IMG/VR virus record: IMGVR_UViG_3300032053_000017
Span: 41,973-105,972 of that record
Direction: 5' to 3' (one strand)
Source of the DNA: a virus
DNA length: 64,000 bases
Shown here: piece after piece, positions 47,101 to 55,527 of the stretch
Layout: each line of letters starts with the position of its first letter
Position numbering within the stretch: the stretch's first letter is position 1
Notes under the pieces: model-generated
Database searches by the model: none
What the model saw: only the letters and a program-made list of their open reading frames with translations
What the model was told of the DNA's origin: nothing
Made by a program: the position numbers and the translations under genes

Positions 47101-47811
47101 TTTGACCTTTGGGGCGCGCCAAACCGTAGCGAACAGAACAGAGGCCCGGGCCGACGTCAGATGGGACCGACGACCGAAGAGTTTGACACTCTCGACCAGG
47201 GTCAGCACCCGGCCTATGACTTCAGCAGGCCGACGCAACCTGAGGGTCTGACGAAGGACGCGGGCGCGCCGACCGCCGGGATGCCTGAGGCGGACGTTGC
47301 TGTAAACCGTGGGGTAGCGACCGACGAGGAGCCCGAGGATCCACTGGCTGTAGCAGCGTTCGGTATGGAGCCTGACGAGCCTAGACAGCCTGACCCTGAC
47401 TCAACGGCGGGGCACGTCGAGGAGAAGGACACGGGTGCACGGAACGATCGTTTTGTGCCAGACCCAAGCAGGGTAAGCAACTTGAACAAGGACCCTGCAA
47501 CGGATGAGCCGGTACACGTCAAGGGGGCTGGAGCGGGCAGACGTGACCAGTTCAGTGATCAGGGGCCGCCCGGTGTAGTAAACCACCGCCAGCCAATCCA
47601 AGAGCGGGAGTATGACAATAGAGGAGCATTGGTGCCCCAACTCAATATGGGGGTTGAGGATGCCAAGGCCCTGTTCAAACTGCACGCATCGTTGTGGTCG
47701 CGGTATGTCAGCGACAAGCACTTCGGCCTCGCTGTTGTAGAGCTGGACGACGATGGCGAGCCTGTCCAGATCGTTGATGTCGCGCGGAGGCAGAAACGCC
47801 GTGATAAGTAA
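44179..47811 (+). CDS. XkdF-like prohead protease with long C-terminal extension
   Basis: 1,210 residues. Residues about 30-200 match the XkdF-type head maturation protease: 'ELVVAGYASPQIIDREKHLIT', H88 in 'AMIVHSNIQ', S150 or S152 in 'LSAFSISGDA', 'KIIFYEITICEQGVNQDA'. The remaining 1,000 residues include two 'G-P-P-D' low-complexity stretches, a Cys-bearing segment (about 600-720) and helices. Prohead proteases trim scaffold and internal proteins and are usually near 200-300 residues; here the extension may serve as scaffold or be self-cleaved. It is the best candidate to cleave at the tag motifs upstream. Confidence 0.75.
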   Translation: MKISKSVEQDWSSVLQDAVPQGVAAEYGRIQILYKQGGLEEDYELVVAGYASPQIIDREKHLITKEAMQNDLPRFLAHPHYRNAMIVHSNIQVGEVLPRWTNPKTNEEFETKVDDIGLFVVVKLRTDKYRPEICEKVEKDIQAGKLSAFSISGDAPFDSRRHVCHNGTCFWIIDKIIFYEITICEQGVNQDAKFAILSKMAHCTDGVCELPLPSYVTTGAIQNALDKHMEPGMKPHQHGPATHQPFSEPAEGETLQPEPERWPKRGARPRDVFGLPKRGYGREIGKAGGGGAITPETPMQDTEAGKDPTKPDIGEKAGGAATGHGSIPTGSTEQKGEVTVAEDFAQRMWQGMGRPYSFDQFKVGLGVEWEHADILGGDWMKVAAVVLDHLKEDEQYYTKLAQVEKGHGVLGRAVVKTVARKSGFAGGGNTADVGSGWAEEVHDVDTAGKPGGMQTDRTFDEAEEEKREPYEAPGLVGSPTSGPLETKCKHGIVKGGQTWGPPDFEWAGQEDDEKAEKHATNDTHKHGSDGVLPTIPQIKRPKPVKQAGVTYKAAIDPSKTTQFSPQYARDDAAGGEESEEYYLNKGELSPDLMTGRESDRFYQRCPLCATQSIIERALDNRTLYSRMSGEFRGVLRHCLMVLQQGTGGLDYIPGKGWLALADDHAYTGYMRSGYGVPLALAVATIGVSAFDIGDAALVRAATETANRLLDQHPLSKGEYEQLLARVTGWMGKNLGLVIARAKTLSKGYSVGWLGDAQRTLQSVQGSLANVDRKALSDDLNVALGSISDDVEHLVAALGLTEQMKGQVKGVEPAALDVVREVAKDTEHDVDAANEALEAIDPERIEQRGDSEKNELDNPDQTIHPDEVAVMTGAPPGVPTGNANASVIHRGMDTMVERLLGWLPPENTLRQLYSRIFGQEEPIEGPDDIETLIIEWGRANPMPDVGTEQITEDTVPLAKAMMPPGLGTTSKTDENFDLWGAPNRSEQNRGPGRRQMGPTTEEFDTLDQGQHPAYDFSRPTQPEGLTKDAGAPTAGMPEADVAVNRGVATDEEPEDPLAVAAFGMEPDEPRQPDPDSTAGHVEEKDTGARNDRFVPDPSRVSNLNKDPATDEPVHVKGAGAGRRDQFSDQGPPGVVNHRQPIQEREYDNRGALVPQLNMGVEDAKALFKLHASLWSRYVSDKHFGLAVVELDDDGEPVQIVDVARRQKRRDK

Positions 47812-47938
47812 ACCGACCAAGAGTGAACGCAGGGAGCAGCGGCGCAAGACTGCCCGCAAGATGGGCGTGAGCGGAAGCGGCGTTAAGCGCGTATACCCAG
47901 ACGCTGTACAGAAGCGCGCTAAGGAGACGAAGGAGTAG
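47801..47938 (+). CDS. tiny basic protein
   Basis: 45 residues from GTG 47801, overlapping the protease stop. Lys/Arg-rich (KSERREQRRKTARK). Unknown. Confidence 0.45.
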   Translation: MISKPTKSERREQRRKTARKMGVSGSGVKRVYPDAVQKRAKETKE

Positions 47939-47940
47939 CC

Positions 47941-48129
47941 ATGATAATTCAGCAGAGGTCAGTGATGACGTGGGATGAGCTACGCACTCAGCTGGAGCTA
48001 CTCTTGATCGAGGACGTACACGCAGATGCGTACGGTCAACCGAACACAAGTGAGCTACGCAAGGCTACACGACACTCCACAGATATCATGCAACTGTTTG
48101 AAACGTACCTCGCAGGAAGGAGAAGTTAG
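47941..48129 (+). CDS. small hypothetical protein
   Basis: 62 residues from ATG 47941, two bases after the previous stop. Helical; ends AGRRS. The stop overlaps the region of the next TTG start. Confidence 0.5.
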   Translation: MIIQQRSVMTWDELRTQLELLLIEDVHADAYGQPNTSELRKATRHSTDIMQLFETYLAGRRS

Positions 48130-48130
48130 T

Positions 48131-48472
48131 TTGAACGACACAACGGTACCGGTCAAGCTGACAGAGCAGGATGCGTGGGCGATCCAAAGCTCGGTCAAGC
48201 ATGACATGACCGTTCGACTTGATAGTAAGGAGGGGCGGGCTGCAGGACTGACGCTCCGGGAGAAGGTAAACAGTCTTATCGTCGAGTACGCTGAAAAACG
48301 AAATGGCGACCCGCGCCCGGAGGGCGTGGACATCGCGCTGACAGCCGAGGAGCTCTGGTTGATCGACAAGCAGCTACTTCTCACATATGCTGGGGCGCGT
48401 GAATTGTTGGTTCGCGTCTTTAAGGCCCTCATCAAGCTTGAGACAGCCTCGTTGTGGGACGGGGAAAGTTGA
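48131..48472 (+). CDS. hypothetical helical protein
   Basis: 113 residues from TTG 48131 behind AGGAAGGAGAAG; the longer upstream frame has no site. Two similar helical halves ('LTEQDAWAIQSSVKHDM' and 'LTAEELWLIDKQLLLTYAG') hint at an internal duplication. Unknown. Confidence 0.55.
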   Translation: MNDTTVPVKLTEQDAWAIQSSVKHDMTVRLDSKEGRAAGLTLREKVNSLIVEYAEKRNGDPRPEGVDIALTAEELWLIDKQLLLTYAGARELLVRVFKALIKLETASLWDGES

Positions 48473-48473
48473 T

Positions 48474-49094
48474 ATGCTCGGCAAGGGAATTTGCGGGTCT
48501 ACCCACGCCTGGTGCAAACTGTGTAGACCAGATGTTGTTAAGAAACTGAGCATAATTTTGACAAATAAGACGAAGTCGCCAGAACATACGTCAGCAAATA
48601 GGGTAGCTCAGTTAAAGTGTTATAGCAACCCGGCACGACGTGCTGTTCATAGCGCATCTATGGCTCGATGGTGGGCTAATGTGACGCCAGAAAAGCGCAG
48701 GAATAGACTGACTTCTGCCCAACATGCCGCTCGACATACCGCTGGCCCGTCGGGCATCGAATGCATTCTCCGCGAACTGCTGCTGCCCGTCCTGCTGCCA
48801 GGTCGCCGCATCGTGGCGGAGCACCCCTGGCACGGCTACTCCATGGACGCCTTCGTGCCCGCGCTGAACCTCTGCATCGAGGCCGACGGCTGGCGGCACC
48901 GCAAGGACCCGCGGACCCGGCGGATCGATCGTCGCAGAAATAGGCAGATGCGGGCTGCGGGCCTAAGTGTCGTGCGATTTTGGGACCGAGAGCTGGAGGC
49001 CTATGCCGTAGGGCAGGACCTTGGCCAACGCTTTTGGAAAAAGATTGACCGGGTCATAAGTCTGGAAGAGGTTTCAACCGCCTCTGTTGCGTGA
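48474..49094 (+). CDS. Vsr/DUF559-like homing endonuclease
   Basis: 206 residues from ATG 48474. N-terminal Cys/His part (CGSTHAWCKLC) and NUMOD-like 'TKSPEHTSANRVAQLK'; nuclease part 'IECILRELLLPVLLPGRRIVAEH', 'SMDAFVPALNLCIEADGW', 'RAAGLSVVRFWDRELE'. Very like the endonuclease at 1087 in 'IECILRE-LLP-LLPGRRI'. Codons of the first 240 bases are A+T-rich, unlike the C-terminal half, so parts have different histories. Promoter P6 lies inside its end. Confidence 0.75.
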   Translation: MLGKGICGSTHAWCKLCRPDVVKKLSIILTNKTKSPEHTSANRVAQLKCYSNPARRAVHSASMARWWANVTPEKRRNRLTSAQHAARHTAGPSGIECILRELLLPVLLPGRRIVAEHPWHGYSMDAFVPALNLCIEADGWRHRKDPRTRRIDRRRNRQMRAAGLSVVRFWDRELEAYAVGQDLGQRFWKKIDRVISLEEVSTASVA

Positions 49095-49100
49095 TATAGT
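49070..49100 (+). promoter_or_regulatory. class A phage promoter P6
   Basis: GGTTTCAA at 49070-49077, 17-base gap, TATAGT at 49095-49100. The -35 part is within the endonuclease gene. A GGGCC-catgc-GGCCC hairpin follows in the leader just before the next ribosome site. Confidence 0.6.
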
Positions 49101-49141
49101 AGCATCAGGAGTCCGGGCCCATGCGGCCCACGGGAGGTAAC

Positions 49142-49453
49142 ATGAGCGAAAAGGAGCAGATCGACTACTGCATCCTGTGTGACGGCGTGCAGGGGCCGGA
49201 CCACGTGCACATCTGTGCCAACTGCGGCGTAAAGGTCGAACTGGCACAGCTGCTGTCGTTTGGCAACGATGCAGAGCCCAGACGGATATACTGCAGCCTC
49301 TTTTGTCACATCACGGCGGAGCCTGACGGCGCGTACGCGCAGGGAATGACGGCAGAGGCCAAGAACAGGATGATGCGACGCGAGGAGCTGAATTTCAAGA
49401 TGCGTGAGCTGAAGCGCCAGTGCATCGAGGAGGGCGTACCGTGGATCCACTAA
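49142..49453 (+). CDS. zinc-binding small protein
   Basis: 103 residues from ATG 49142 behind GGGAGG. Cys/His ladder (C-x2-C..H-x-H-x-C-x2-C..C-x3-C-H) indicating two zinc sites, then a charged helix. Unknown role. Confidence 0.6.
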   Translation: MSEKEQIDYCILCDGVQGPDHVHICANCGVKVELAQLLSFGNDAEPRRIYCSLFCHITAEPDGAYAQGMTAEAKNRMMRREELNFKMRELKRQCIEEGVPWIH

Positions 49454-50010
49454 ACGAGGGAATCGGCGCAACTGAGGAGCTGGGTCTTGCTACCCGCGTG
49501 CACGATCAGATAGGCTGGAGCACGCACTGGAAGCTCGAGAAGCGTGAGGGTGACGGTGCGACATACCCAGGCGGCATCGAGGCCTTTAAGCGGGATGTTA
49601 AGCCCTACGAGGTACTCGAGTTCGATGGCAACTTGCTGGTGAACATGGGCGGCCACGCCATGTGGGACATCCTGACGGCGACGGGTCCAGTGCACGCCTG
49701 TTTCACCAATGCGCTTGCAAACCTGGGTGTCGGTGACTCGGCTGCGGCTGAGGCGGTCGGCCAGGTTGACCTGCAGGCGGGCCCCAACAAGCTCCGGAAG
49801 GCCATGAACGGCGGTTACCCGACGTATACCAACATGGTCGTCACCTTCCAGTCCGACTTCACGGGCGCGGAGGCCACGTGGACCTGGGCTGAGGTCGGAA
49901 CGTTCAACGCTGCCGCTGCGGGCGACATGCTGAACCGCAAGGTATCGGCGCTCGGTGTTAAGGGCGCTGGCGCGACCTGGACGCTGACCGAGACCATCAC
50001 TCTGTCGTAA
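49441..50010 (+). CDS. virion structural protein (beta-rich)
   Basis: 189 residues from GTG 49441. 'NLLVNMGGHAMWDILTATG', 'ATWTWAEVGTFNAAAAGDMLNRKV' and 'GATWTLTETITLS' match a structural protein type often met near phage fibre genes. Function within the particle is not known. Confidence 0.6.
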   Translation: MDPLNEGIGATEELGLATRVHDQIGWSTHWKLEKREGDGATYPGGIEAFKRDVKPYEVLEFDGNLLVNMGGHAMWDILTATGPVHACFTNALANLGVGDSAAAEAVGQVDLQAGPNKLRKAMNGGYPTYTNMVVTFQSDFTGAEATWTWAEVGTFNAAAAGDMLNRKVSALGVKGAGATWTLTETITLS

Positions 50011-50078
50011 GAAACGCCGGCTGGTACGACTCGGGGTCACCCGGGCACGACCGGCCTATCGGCGGTTAGGAGGAGCCT

Positions 50079-51326
50079 GTGACGACAGCCTTTAAGGCGG
50101 TCAAGGACAGAGCCTTCAGCACTGTCGCGGCTGGATTGAACAACGTCACTGACCCGGTTGCATTCACTGTAGCCGCTGGCGAGGGGACGCGTTTTCCTGA
50201 TCCTGCCGCAGACGGTGAGTTCAAGGTCACTATCGGCACTGAGATCGTACTTTGCACGGTCCGCGCTGTCGATACTCTGACCGTTTCGCGGGGACAGGAC
50301 GGTACGACGCCTGCGGTGCATGCCAACGGCAGCGGCGTAGAGCTGCGAGTCATCGCGTCGTTGTTTGACGACCTCTACACGGCCATCAACGCGGTTGAGG
50401 CTGGCTTTGTAAAGATGCCGGGCACACTAGCAAATGCCCTGCTGCGTATGAGCGGCGTCTATGTTGATGGCGACGAGTTTACCATCGGCACAGACATCTT
50501 CAGGATCGACCCGATCGCCACCGACTCGACAGATGATACGGGAGGCGGCCTCTGGAACAATGTCACCGACCCATTGACGGTCGCAATGGCGGCGGCCCAA
50601 TATCCTGTCATCGGAGTAGGTGGCACAGGCCCGCTGAAACTCGGCGAGCTGGTCTACATCAACACCGAGTACCTGCGGGTCACCGTCATAGCTGGTAACA
50701 ACGTGACCTTCAGACGCGGCGCGGGTGGCTCGGCTATCGGGGCTCACGCCAACGGCGTGCATATTATGGTCAGCGCGGCGCGGCCGATCACGCACATCCC
50801 GATAGGCGTACAGGCTGACTTCTCTATCGCAACTGTGACTCCGATCTTTGCCTCTTCGATCAACGAGCCAGCGGGCGCTGCAGGACAGTCGGCAGACGTG
50901 ACGGCGATGAGTCTTGAAGCCGGCGTCGTCATGCTGGTTGTGGCTGAGATAGCGGGTATCATGGTGCTCGCGACAACCCAGGTATCGACCAACGGACTGT
51001 GGGACAATGCGATAATGCGGCGCGGCGCGGCGGCTGTCATGAAGCAGGTTTACAGGACCACAGTTGTGCCTGACACCGAAGAGGTTACAGCGGAGAAGAT
51101 CTATATACCGCTACCATTCGCCCCCTCAACCGTACTCGTGCGCGTACTCGTAACAGCAGACGGTAAGGAGCTGGAGACAGCGGCCGCAAACGCTGTACAG
51201 AAGTGGGATGGGGCAACCCAGATTATAGCAGCGGCAGCGCCTGCGCCAGACTACGTGCTGTTGACAGCGGGCACGACTGTCAAATGGACAGGGGCCCACT
51301 CGTTGCACATACTAGCGCTGGAATAG
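50079..51326 (+). CDS. fibre/baseplate-type protein
   Basis: 415 residues from GTG 50079 behind GGAGGAG. Two copies of a fibre motif: 'DTLTVSRGQDGTTPAVHANG' (about 65-85) and 'NNVTFRRGAGGSAIGAHANG' (about 207-227), each after a beta strand with 'E-I-V/Y-L'. This is typical of phage fibre or spike stems. C-terminal half beta-rich. Confidence 0.65.
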   Translation: MTTAFKAVKDRAFSTVAAGLNNVTDPVAFTVAAGEGTRFPDPAADGEFKVTIGTEIVLCTVRAVDTLTVSRGQDGTTPAVHANGSGVELRVIASLFDDLYTAINAVEAGFVKMPGTLANALLRMSGVYVDGDEFTIGTDIFRIDPIATDSTDDTGGGLWNNVTDPLTVAMAAAQYPVIGVGGTGPLKLGELVYINTEYLRVTVIAGNNVTFRRGAGGSAIGAHANGVHIMVSAARPITHIPIGVQADFSIATVTPIFASSINEPAGAAGQSADVTAMSLEAGVVMLVVAEIAGIMVLATTQVSTNGLWDNAIMRRGAAAVMKQVYRTTVVPDTEEVTAEKIYIPLPFAPSTVLVRVLVTADGKELETAAANAVQKWDGATQIIAAAAPAPDYVLLTAGTTVKWTGAHSLHILALE

Positions 51327-51338
51327 CAGGAGCTCGTC

Positions 51339-53363
51339 ATGTGGTCCTCTCAGATACTCCTCGACGAGGAAGAATTTGACAGTGTAGCCGCGGTGGTCCC
51401 TATAACCGTGGCTGATACCGTCTTGTTCACTGAGACACTCAGCCCATTTTGGAACGTTTTTCGATGGACACGGCTCGGCATCTCGAGCCTGTCTAACCCA
51501 CTTGGCTACCCCGGCGGGATCCCGATCATCGTCAAGAACGAGCCTGGTGCCGCGGGGATCTTTGTCGCCTACCAGGCCGGCAGTAAGGGCGCTGGAGGAC
51601 TGGTCTACCAGCAGAGCGATGACCGCGCTGTAACCTGGCTCGGCGAAGTGGTGATTGACGCTGACATCGACAAGCGAGCTGCAGCAGTCATAAACCCCGT
51701 CACGTACGACATCCACCTGATCTACTTCCAGATCGGCGAGCCGACGCTGACCACGGCCTCGAACGTCTGGTACCGTGTTCTAGCGTGGAGCGGCGGCGTG
51801 TGGACTATCGGGGTCGAGAAGCAGATCATACTCGCTAGCACTACACACGGCTATGCCAACGCATCGCTGGAGGTCAGGGCCGGCTATCTGATGGCCCTGC
51901 TTTACGACAGGACGTCAACCACCGTACGAAACTTGTACTCCGCCAAGGCCGTCGGTACGTGGGATCTAGCTACCAGCGTCAACCTGGACATCGAGCAGAT
52001 TATGACGCCTAGCGCCGTGGTCCACGTTGATCTGACGCGGGATGACGTAAATGACGAGTGGTACATCACCACCGAGCAGGGTGGTACGTTCACCATCTGG
52101 AGCATATCAGAGACGCTGCGACCGCCGGGTGAGATAACCCCAGTCAACCTCGCGACGTGGTACGCGGCGACTACTGAGCAGCTCGACACGGTATATAGCC
52201 CATCGACTCTTACCGTCGGCATCGTTCAGGAGAATGGCGGTGTGCTGCAGTTCCGGACGTTTGACCCGTTGACAAGCCTGGTAAGCGCGCCCACAATCAT
52301 TGAGGCAAGCGGCGCGTTCTGGCCCTGTATCGCGGTCGACTCAGCTGGACGGTTCATCATAGCGTATATGAAGACCATGTCGGGCGATAAGCGCAGTCTG
52401 GTGGTCGTGCGTTCGGACGACTGGACAGCGAAGCACGCGATCGCAACAGATAGCGCGGCTGAAGAGTGGGGTGGAACCCACATGGCGCGGATCCACGCCG
52501 GTGTCGACGGACTGGTTATCGCGTGGTGCGACACCGCGGATAATGACGCTGACACCAACTACCGGGTGTTCTGCGGGGTCCTCGATCAGCAGGTGTTTAA
52601 GAATGTGGCGGACACGATTCTTGCGACTGAGTTTATACGCACCTTGCACTCGGCCGCGGATGTAATCGCATTCACTGAGGCGCTGCACGCGTCAGAGCCG
52701 AAGAGCGTAGCTGACACGATCCACGCTACAGAGGCTTTGGCAACATGGATAAGAGTGGCGGATACGATCCACGCTACCGAGTATAACACGATCAACTATC
52801 ATGTCGCAGACGCGATCCTATTTACAGATGTGTTTCGGCTCAACATCCCCGTTGCTGACACCGGCGTCGTGACCGAGGCTGTTAGCTGGGCGGCACAGAT
52901 AACTGTCGGCGATACGATCGCCGCCACCGACGCGGTACAGCGGGTGGCTATGGCTGTAGCAGAAGTGATATCAGCCGATGATGCACTAGGCGCGATAGCC
53001 ATAGCGCTTGCGGATGCGATCGCGGCTGGGGACGCGCTTGTCGTCAATATCAACATCGCCGAAACCGCTGCTGCCGCAGATCAATTGACCATTGGTCAGG
53101 CAGTCGCGGAGGGTGTTGCTGCAACAGAGATCATCAACATGATCTACCGGGTTGCTGATAGTATACTGGCAACCGAAGGGCTAACAGCGGGCGCGCTGGC
53201 GGTCGAGCAGATCTCCGCGACAGATGCGATCTTGCAACTTTCGATCCATGCTGACGACACTGTGACCGCAGTTGAGGGTTTTACTAAGGCGACCGATATT
53301 CGTATCAGCGTACGGCTTCACCTGAGCAAGGGTGTCGCGCGTCTACGCATGGAAGGATGGTAG
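51339..53363 (+). CDS. fibre protein with beta-propeller-like core and VADT repeats
   Basis: 674 residues. Residues about 50-420 have Ser/Asp-box-like segments ('YQQSDDRAVTW', 'VVVRSDDWTAKHA') suggesting a beta-propeller that could bind or cut glycans. Residues about 420-640 hold about a dozen repeats of the type 'VADTIHATEAL' every 17-22 residues; the N-terminus has one too (VADTVLFTETL). The repeat tail likely forms a fibrous rod. Confidence 0.65.
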   Translation: MWSSQILLDEEEFDSVAAVVPITVADTVLFTETLSPFWNVFRWTRLGISSLSNPLGYPGGIPIIVKNEPGAAGIFVAYQAGSKGAGGLVYQQSDDRAVTWLGEVVIDADIDKRAAAVINPVTYDIHLIYFQIGEPTLTTASNVWYRVLAWSGGVWTIGVEKQIILASTTHGYANASLEVRAGYLMALLYDRTSTTVRNLYSAKAVGTWDLATSVNLDIEQIMTPSAVVHVDLTRDDVNDEWYITTEQGGTFTIWSISETLRPPGEITPVNLATWYAATTEQLDTVYSPSTLTVGIVQENGGVLQFRTFDPLTSLVSAPTIIEASGAFWPCIAVDSAGRFIIAYMKTMSGDKRSLVVVRSDDWTAKHAIATDSAAEEWGGTHMARIHAGVDGLVIAWCDTADNDADTNYRVFCGVLDQQVFKNVADTILATEFIRTLHSAADVIAFTEALHASEPKSVADTIHATEALATWIRVADTIHATEYNTINYHVADAILFTDVFRLNIPVADTGVVTEAVSWAAQITVGDTIAATDAVQRVAMAVAEVISADDALGAIAIALADAIAAGDALVVNINIAETAAAADQLTIGQAVAEGVAATEIINMIYRVADSILATEGLTAGALAVEQISATDAILQLSIHADDTVTAVEGFTKATDIRISVRLHLSKGVARLRMEGW

Positions 53364-53366
53364 AAG

Positions 53367-53582
53367 ATGAAGCTAAACATCTCATCGAAAAAGATGATAC
53401 TGGGCCTGGCTGGCCTGACAGTCATCCTTGGTGAGGCGATCCTGGACTCTATACTGGGCTTGCCACACGCAGACCTGCTGGTCAAAGCGACCGTGACGAT
53501 GGGCCTCGGCGGTGTTGGTACACAGGGCGCTATCGACCTGGTCAAGGAGTTTCTTAAAAATGTGGGCGGGCCTCAAAAGTAG
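53367..53582 (+). CDS. holin candidate
   Basis: 71 residues: basic start (KLNISSKK), hydrophobic helix (MILGLAGLTVILGEAILDSILGL) and a second weaker one, charged end. Two genes upstream of the GH25 endolysin, the usual place for a holin. Family not identified. Confidence 0.5.
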   Translation: MKLNISSKKMILGLAGLTVILGEAILDSILGLPHADLLVKATVTMGLGGVGTQGAIDLVKEFLKNVGGPQK

Positions 53583-53766
53583 ACTACTCCGCCGGCTAGG
53601 CCGGGACGCTGCTGAGTATACAGAGTCAACGGTCGGTAAGATCGTGATCACGTGTGACGGGTGTGGCAAGCCGGTAGATTCTGTTATGAGATCTACGAAG
53701 AAACCAGATAAGTGGCTCTGCAACCCATGCATAATCAAGGAGCTGGCTGAATACTGGGATCCATAG
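53560..53766 (+). CDS. small zinc-ribbon protein
   Basis: 68 residues from ATG 53560 behind AAGGAG. C-x2-C (CDGC) and C-x2-C (CNPC) form one ribbon; basic N-terminus. In the lysis region; function unknown. Confidence 0.55.
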   Translation: MWAGLKSRLLRRLGRDAAEYTESTVGKIVITCDGCGKPVDSVMRSTKKPDKWLCNPCIIKELAEYWDP

Positions 53767-53775
53767 AGGAACAAA

Positions 53776-54543
53776 GTGCCAGGAGATGACGTAGTAGACC
53801 TCAGCGGCTGGGGTGGCGAGCTCAGCGTTGATATCGTCCGCTGCTGGGCCAGGCAGGGGAAGCGGAAAGCCATCGTCGGCGTCGGGCCGGACGTCGCGCT
53901 GGCGCGCAGGCAGATGCTGGCGGTGCTCGCTGGTGGCCTGCTTCTGGAGGTATACGTCTACCCATACTACGAGATGGACCCAACGAGGTATCTCGACCGC
54001 GTGGATGCGGCGACAGCGGGACTGCCGGTCGGCTTCAGGTGGCTGGACTTCGAGGATACCGAGACGTTGCCGGGCGGGTACCTGTGGCAGCAACTCGTGG
54101 TTCTGTGGATCCACCAGTGCATGAATGAGGCGGCCACCCGTTGGGGCGCTGAGAGCATCGGTCTATACACTGGGGCGTGGTGGTGGCAGCAGTATACAGC
54201 CGACAGCACAGAAGGCGCCAGTTGGCCGCTGTGGGCTGCAGACTACGACTATGAAGCCAACGCGTTGTTTACCCCGTTTGGAGGCTGGACGCGGTGCCGC
54301 ATCAAGCAGTACAGTGGGACCACCGAGCTGTGCAAGTTCTCGGTGGACCTGGATTTCGAGGAGGGTCGTGAGATGGACGCGGAGACAGAGAAGCAACTGA
54401 AGCGTAGCATGGCTTACCAGCGGTGGGGCGCGATGGTCATGACTGGGGACGACACACAGATCGAGCAGGCACTGCGTGAACTGGTATATGTCAGACTGCT
54501 CGCGGGTCTGCCTGCGGTACCGCCTGTGCCGGAGGAGAAGTAG
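53776..54543 (+). CDS. GH25-type lysozyme (endolysin)
   Basis: 255 residues from GTG 53776. 'VVDLSGWGG' (first catalytic-barrel strand), 'RWLDFEDTE' (residues 89-96; the D-x-E pair), 'IGLYTGAWWW', 'PLWAADYD', 'RIKQYSGT' and a late 'VDLDF' give the complete GH25 muramidase pattern. It cuts the MurNAc-GlcNAc bond of peptidoglycan. The C-terminal 60 residues are a helical addition, perhaps cell-wall binding. No signal peptide, so it depends on a holin. Confidence 0.85.
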   Translation: MPGDDVVDLSGWGGELSVDIVRCWARQGKRKAIVGVGPDVALARRQMLAVLAGGLLLEVYVYPYYEMDPTRYLDRVDAATAGLPVGFRWLDFEDTETLPGGYLWQQLVVLWIHQCMNEAATRWGAESIGLYTGAWWWQQYTADSTEGASWPLWAADYDYEANALFTPFGGWTRCRIKQYSGTTELCKFSVDLDFEEGREMDAETEKQLKRSMAYQRWGAMVMTGDDTQIEQALRELVYVRLLAGLPAVPPVPEEK

Positions 54544-54545
54544 TC

Positions 54546-54836
54546 ATGAACCCCGCGATCAATCCGATGACGGGCTTGCCGTATCCAGAGTACACCGAGC
54601 CGTGGCCCACTACGCCAGGCTGGCCATACACGCCGACATTTCCGCCGTACTACCCACCGATACCGGTGTTTCCGCAGGCGCAGCTTTGTCCTGTGTGCAT
54701 GGGTTCGGGTCGGTCGACATGTGGGACCTGCCATGGATGCGGCGGTAGAGGCTGGGTGGTTGTTGGGACAACGGGCTGTCCGCCTAATATCACGGTGACG
54801 TACTCGACTGGTGGGCCCCCGGGGCAGGAGGGTTAG
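54546..54836 (+). CDS. small Pro-rich protein with DnaJ-type zinc motif
   Basis: 96 residues. Pro/Tyr-rich first half, then 'CPVCMGSG' and 'CGTCHGCGG', the C-x2-C-x-G-x-G style of DnaJ zinc centres. Such small proteins occur in phage lysis and tail regions; role unknown. Confidence 0.6.
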   Translation: MNPAINPMTGLPYPEYTEPWPTTPGWPYTPTFPPYYPPIPVFPQAQLCPVCMGSGRSTCGTCHGCGGRGWVVVGTTGCPPNITVTYSTGGPPGQEG

Positions 54837-54837
54837 C

Positions 54838-55527
54838 ATGGAGATCGTTGCGACACCGGTGGTCATCGGCCCGTTCTTCACCGGTAACACGAACCCAGAT
54901 GTGGAAGGGTTTCTTACGCATGACGCCGGCGGCTATGTAGACTTGACCGGGGCGTCCGCGCAATTCATTGTTCGACGTTGGAACCAGCTCAAGGAAGAGG
55001 CCTACGGTCCGGTTGTTACGGGCGGGCTCTGTAGCTTTGGCGCGACCGCAAATGGGGAGGTCATCTATAGTTGGACGACAGCTCCGTTGCCAGCCACCCC
55101 TGGCTGGTACTGCGGGCGGTTTATCATCACGTTCCCTGGTGCCAAGACTCAGGACAGCCAGGACTGCGTCTTCGAGGTTCAGGAGGGGTCGCCGACTGTC
55201 CTAGGGCCTACGGTGGTGGTCGTCGACCACGCGGACGCTTCGCCGAAGACACTTTTGGCCGCTGATGCGAACATCAATAGAGTGGTGATCGTGCAGGCTA
55301 CGGCGACTGAGGCGGCCGCTGGTGGGCCAGAGTTTGATGTGGGCTCGGAGACAACCGACACGAACGCTGTGTTTGATGACGTGGGCGCGGGGGTATGGGT
55401 GCTTGGCGCCAGTTATCTCGGCGTCTGTGTACTGCCCAAGACCGAGAAGCTCATCTGCACAATCATCGGTGCTGGGACTGCCGGAAAGATCTCGATGCGC
55501 TGCACCGCGCTACCGCCGCCGCCATAG
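54838..55527 (+). CDS. surface protein; C-terminal domain shared with 63300
   Basis: 229 residues. N-terminal 115 residues are beta-rich and resemble baseplate upper-protein (BppU-like) domains. C-terminal about 80 residues (LLAADANINRVVIVQATATE...FDVG...VCVLPKTEKLICTI) are matched by the C-terminus of the protein at 63300. Probably a fibre or decoration component. Confidence 0.6.
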   Translation: MEIVATPVVIGPFFTGNTNPDVEGFLTHDAGGYVDLTGASAQFIVRRWNQLKEEAYGPVVTGGLCSFGATANGEVIYSWTTAPLPATPGWYCGRFIITFPGAKTQDSQDCVFEVQEGSPTVLGPTVVVVDHADASPKTLLAADANINRVVIVQATATEAAAGGPEFDVGSETTDTNAVFDDVGAGVWVLGASYLGVCVLPKTEKLICTIIGAGTAGKISMRCTALPPPP

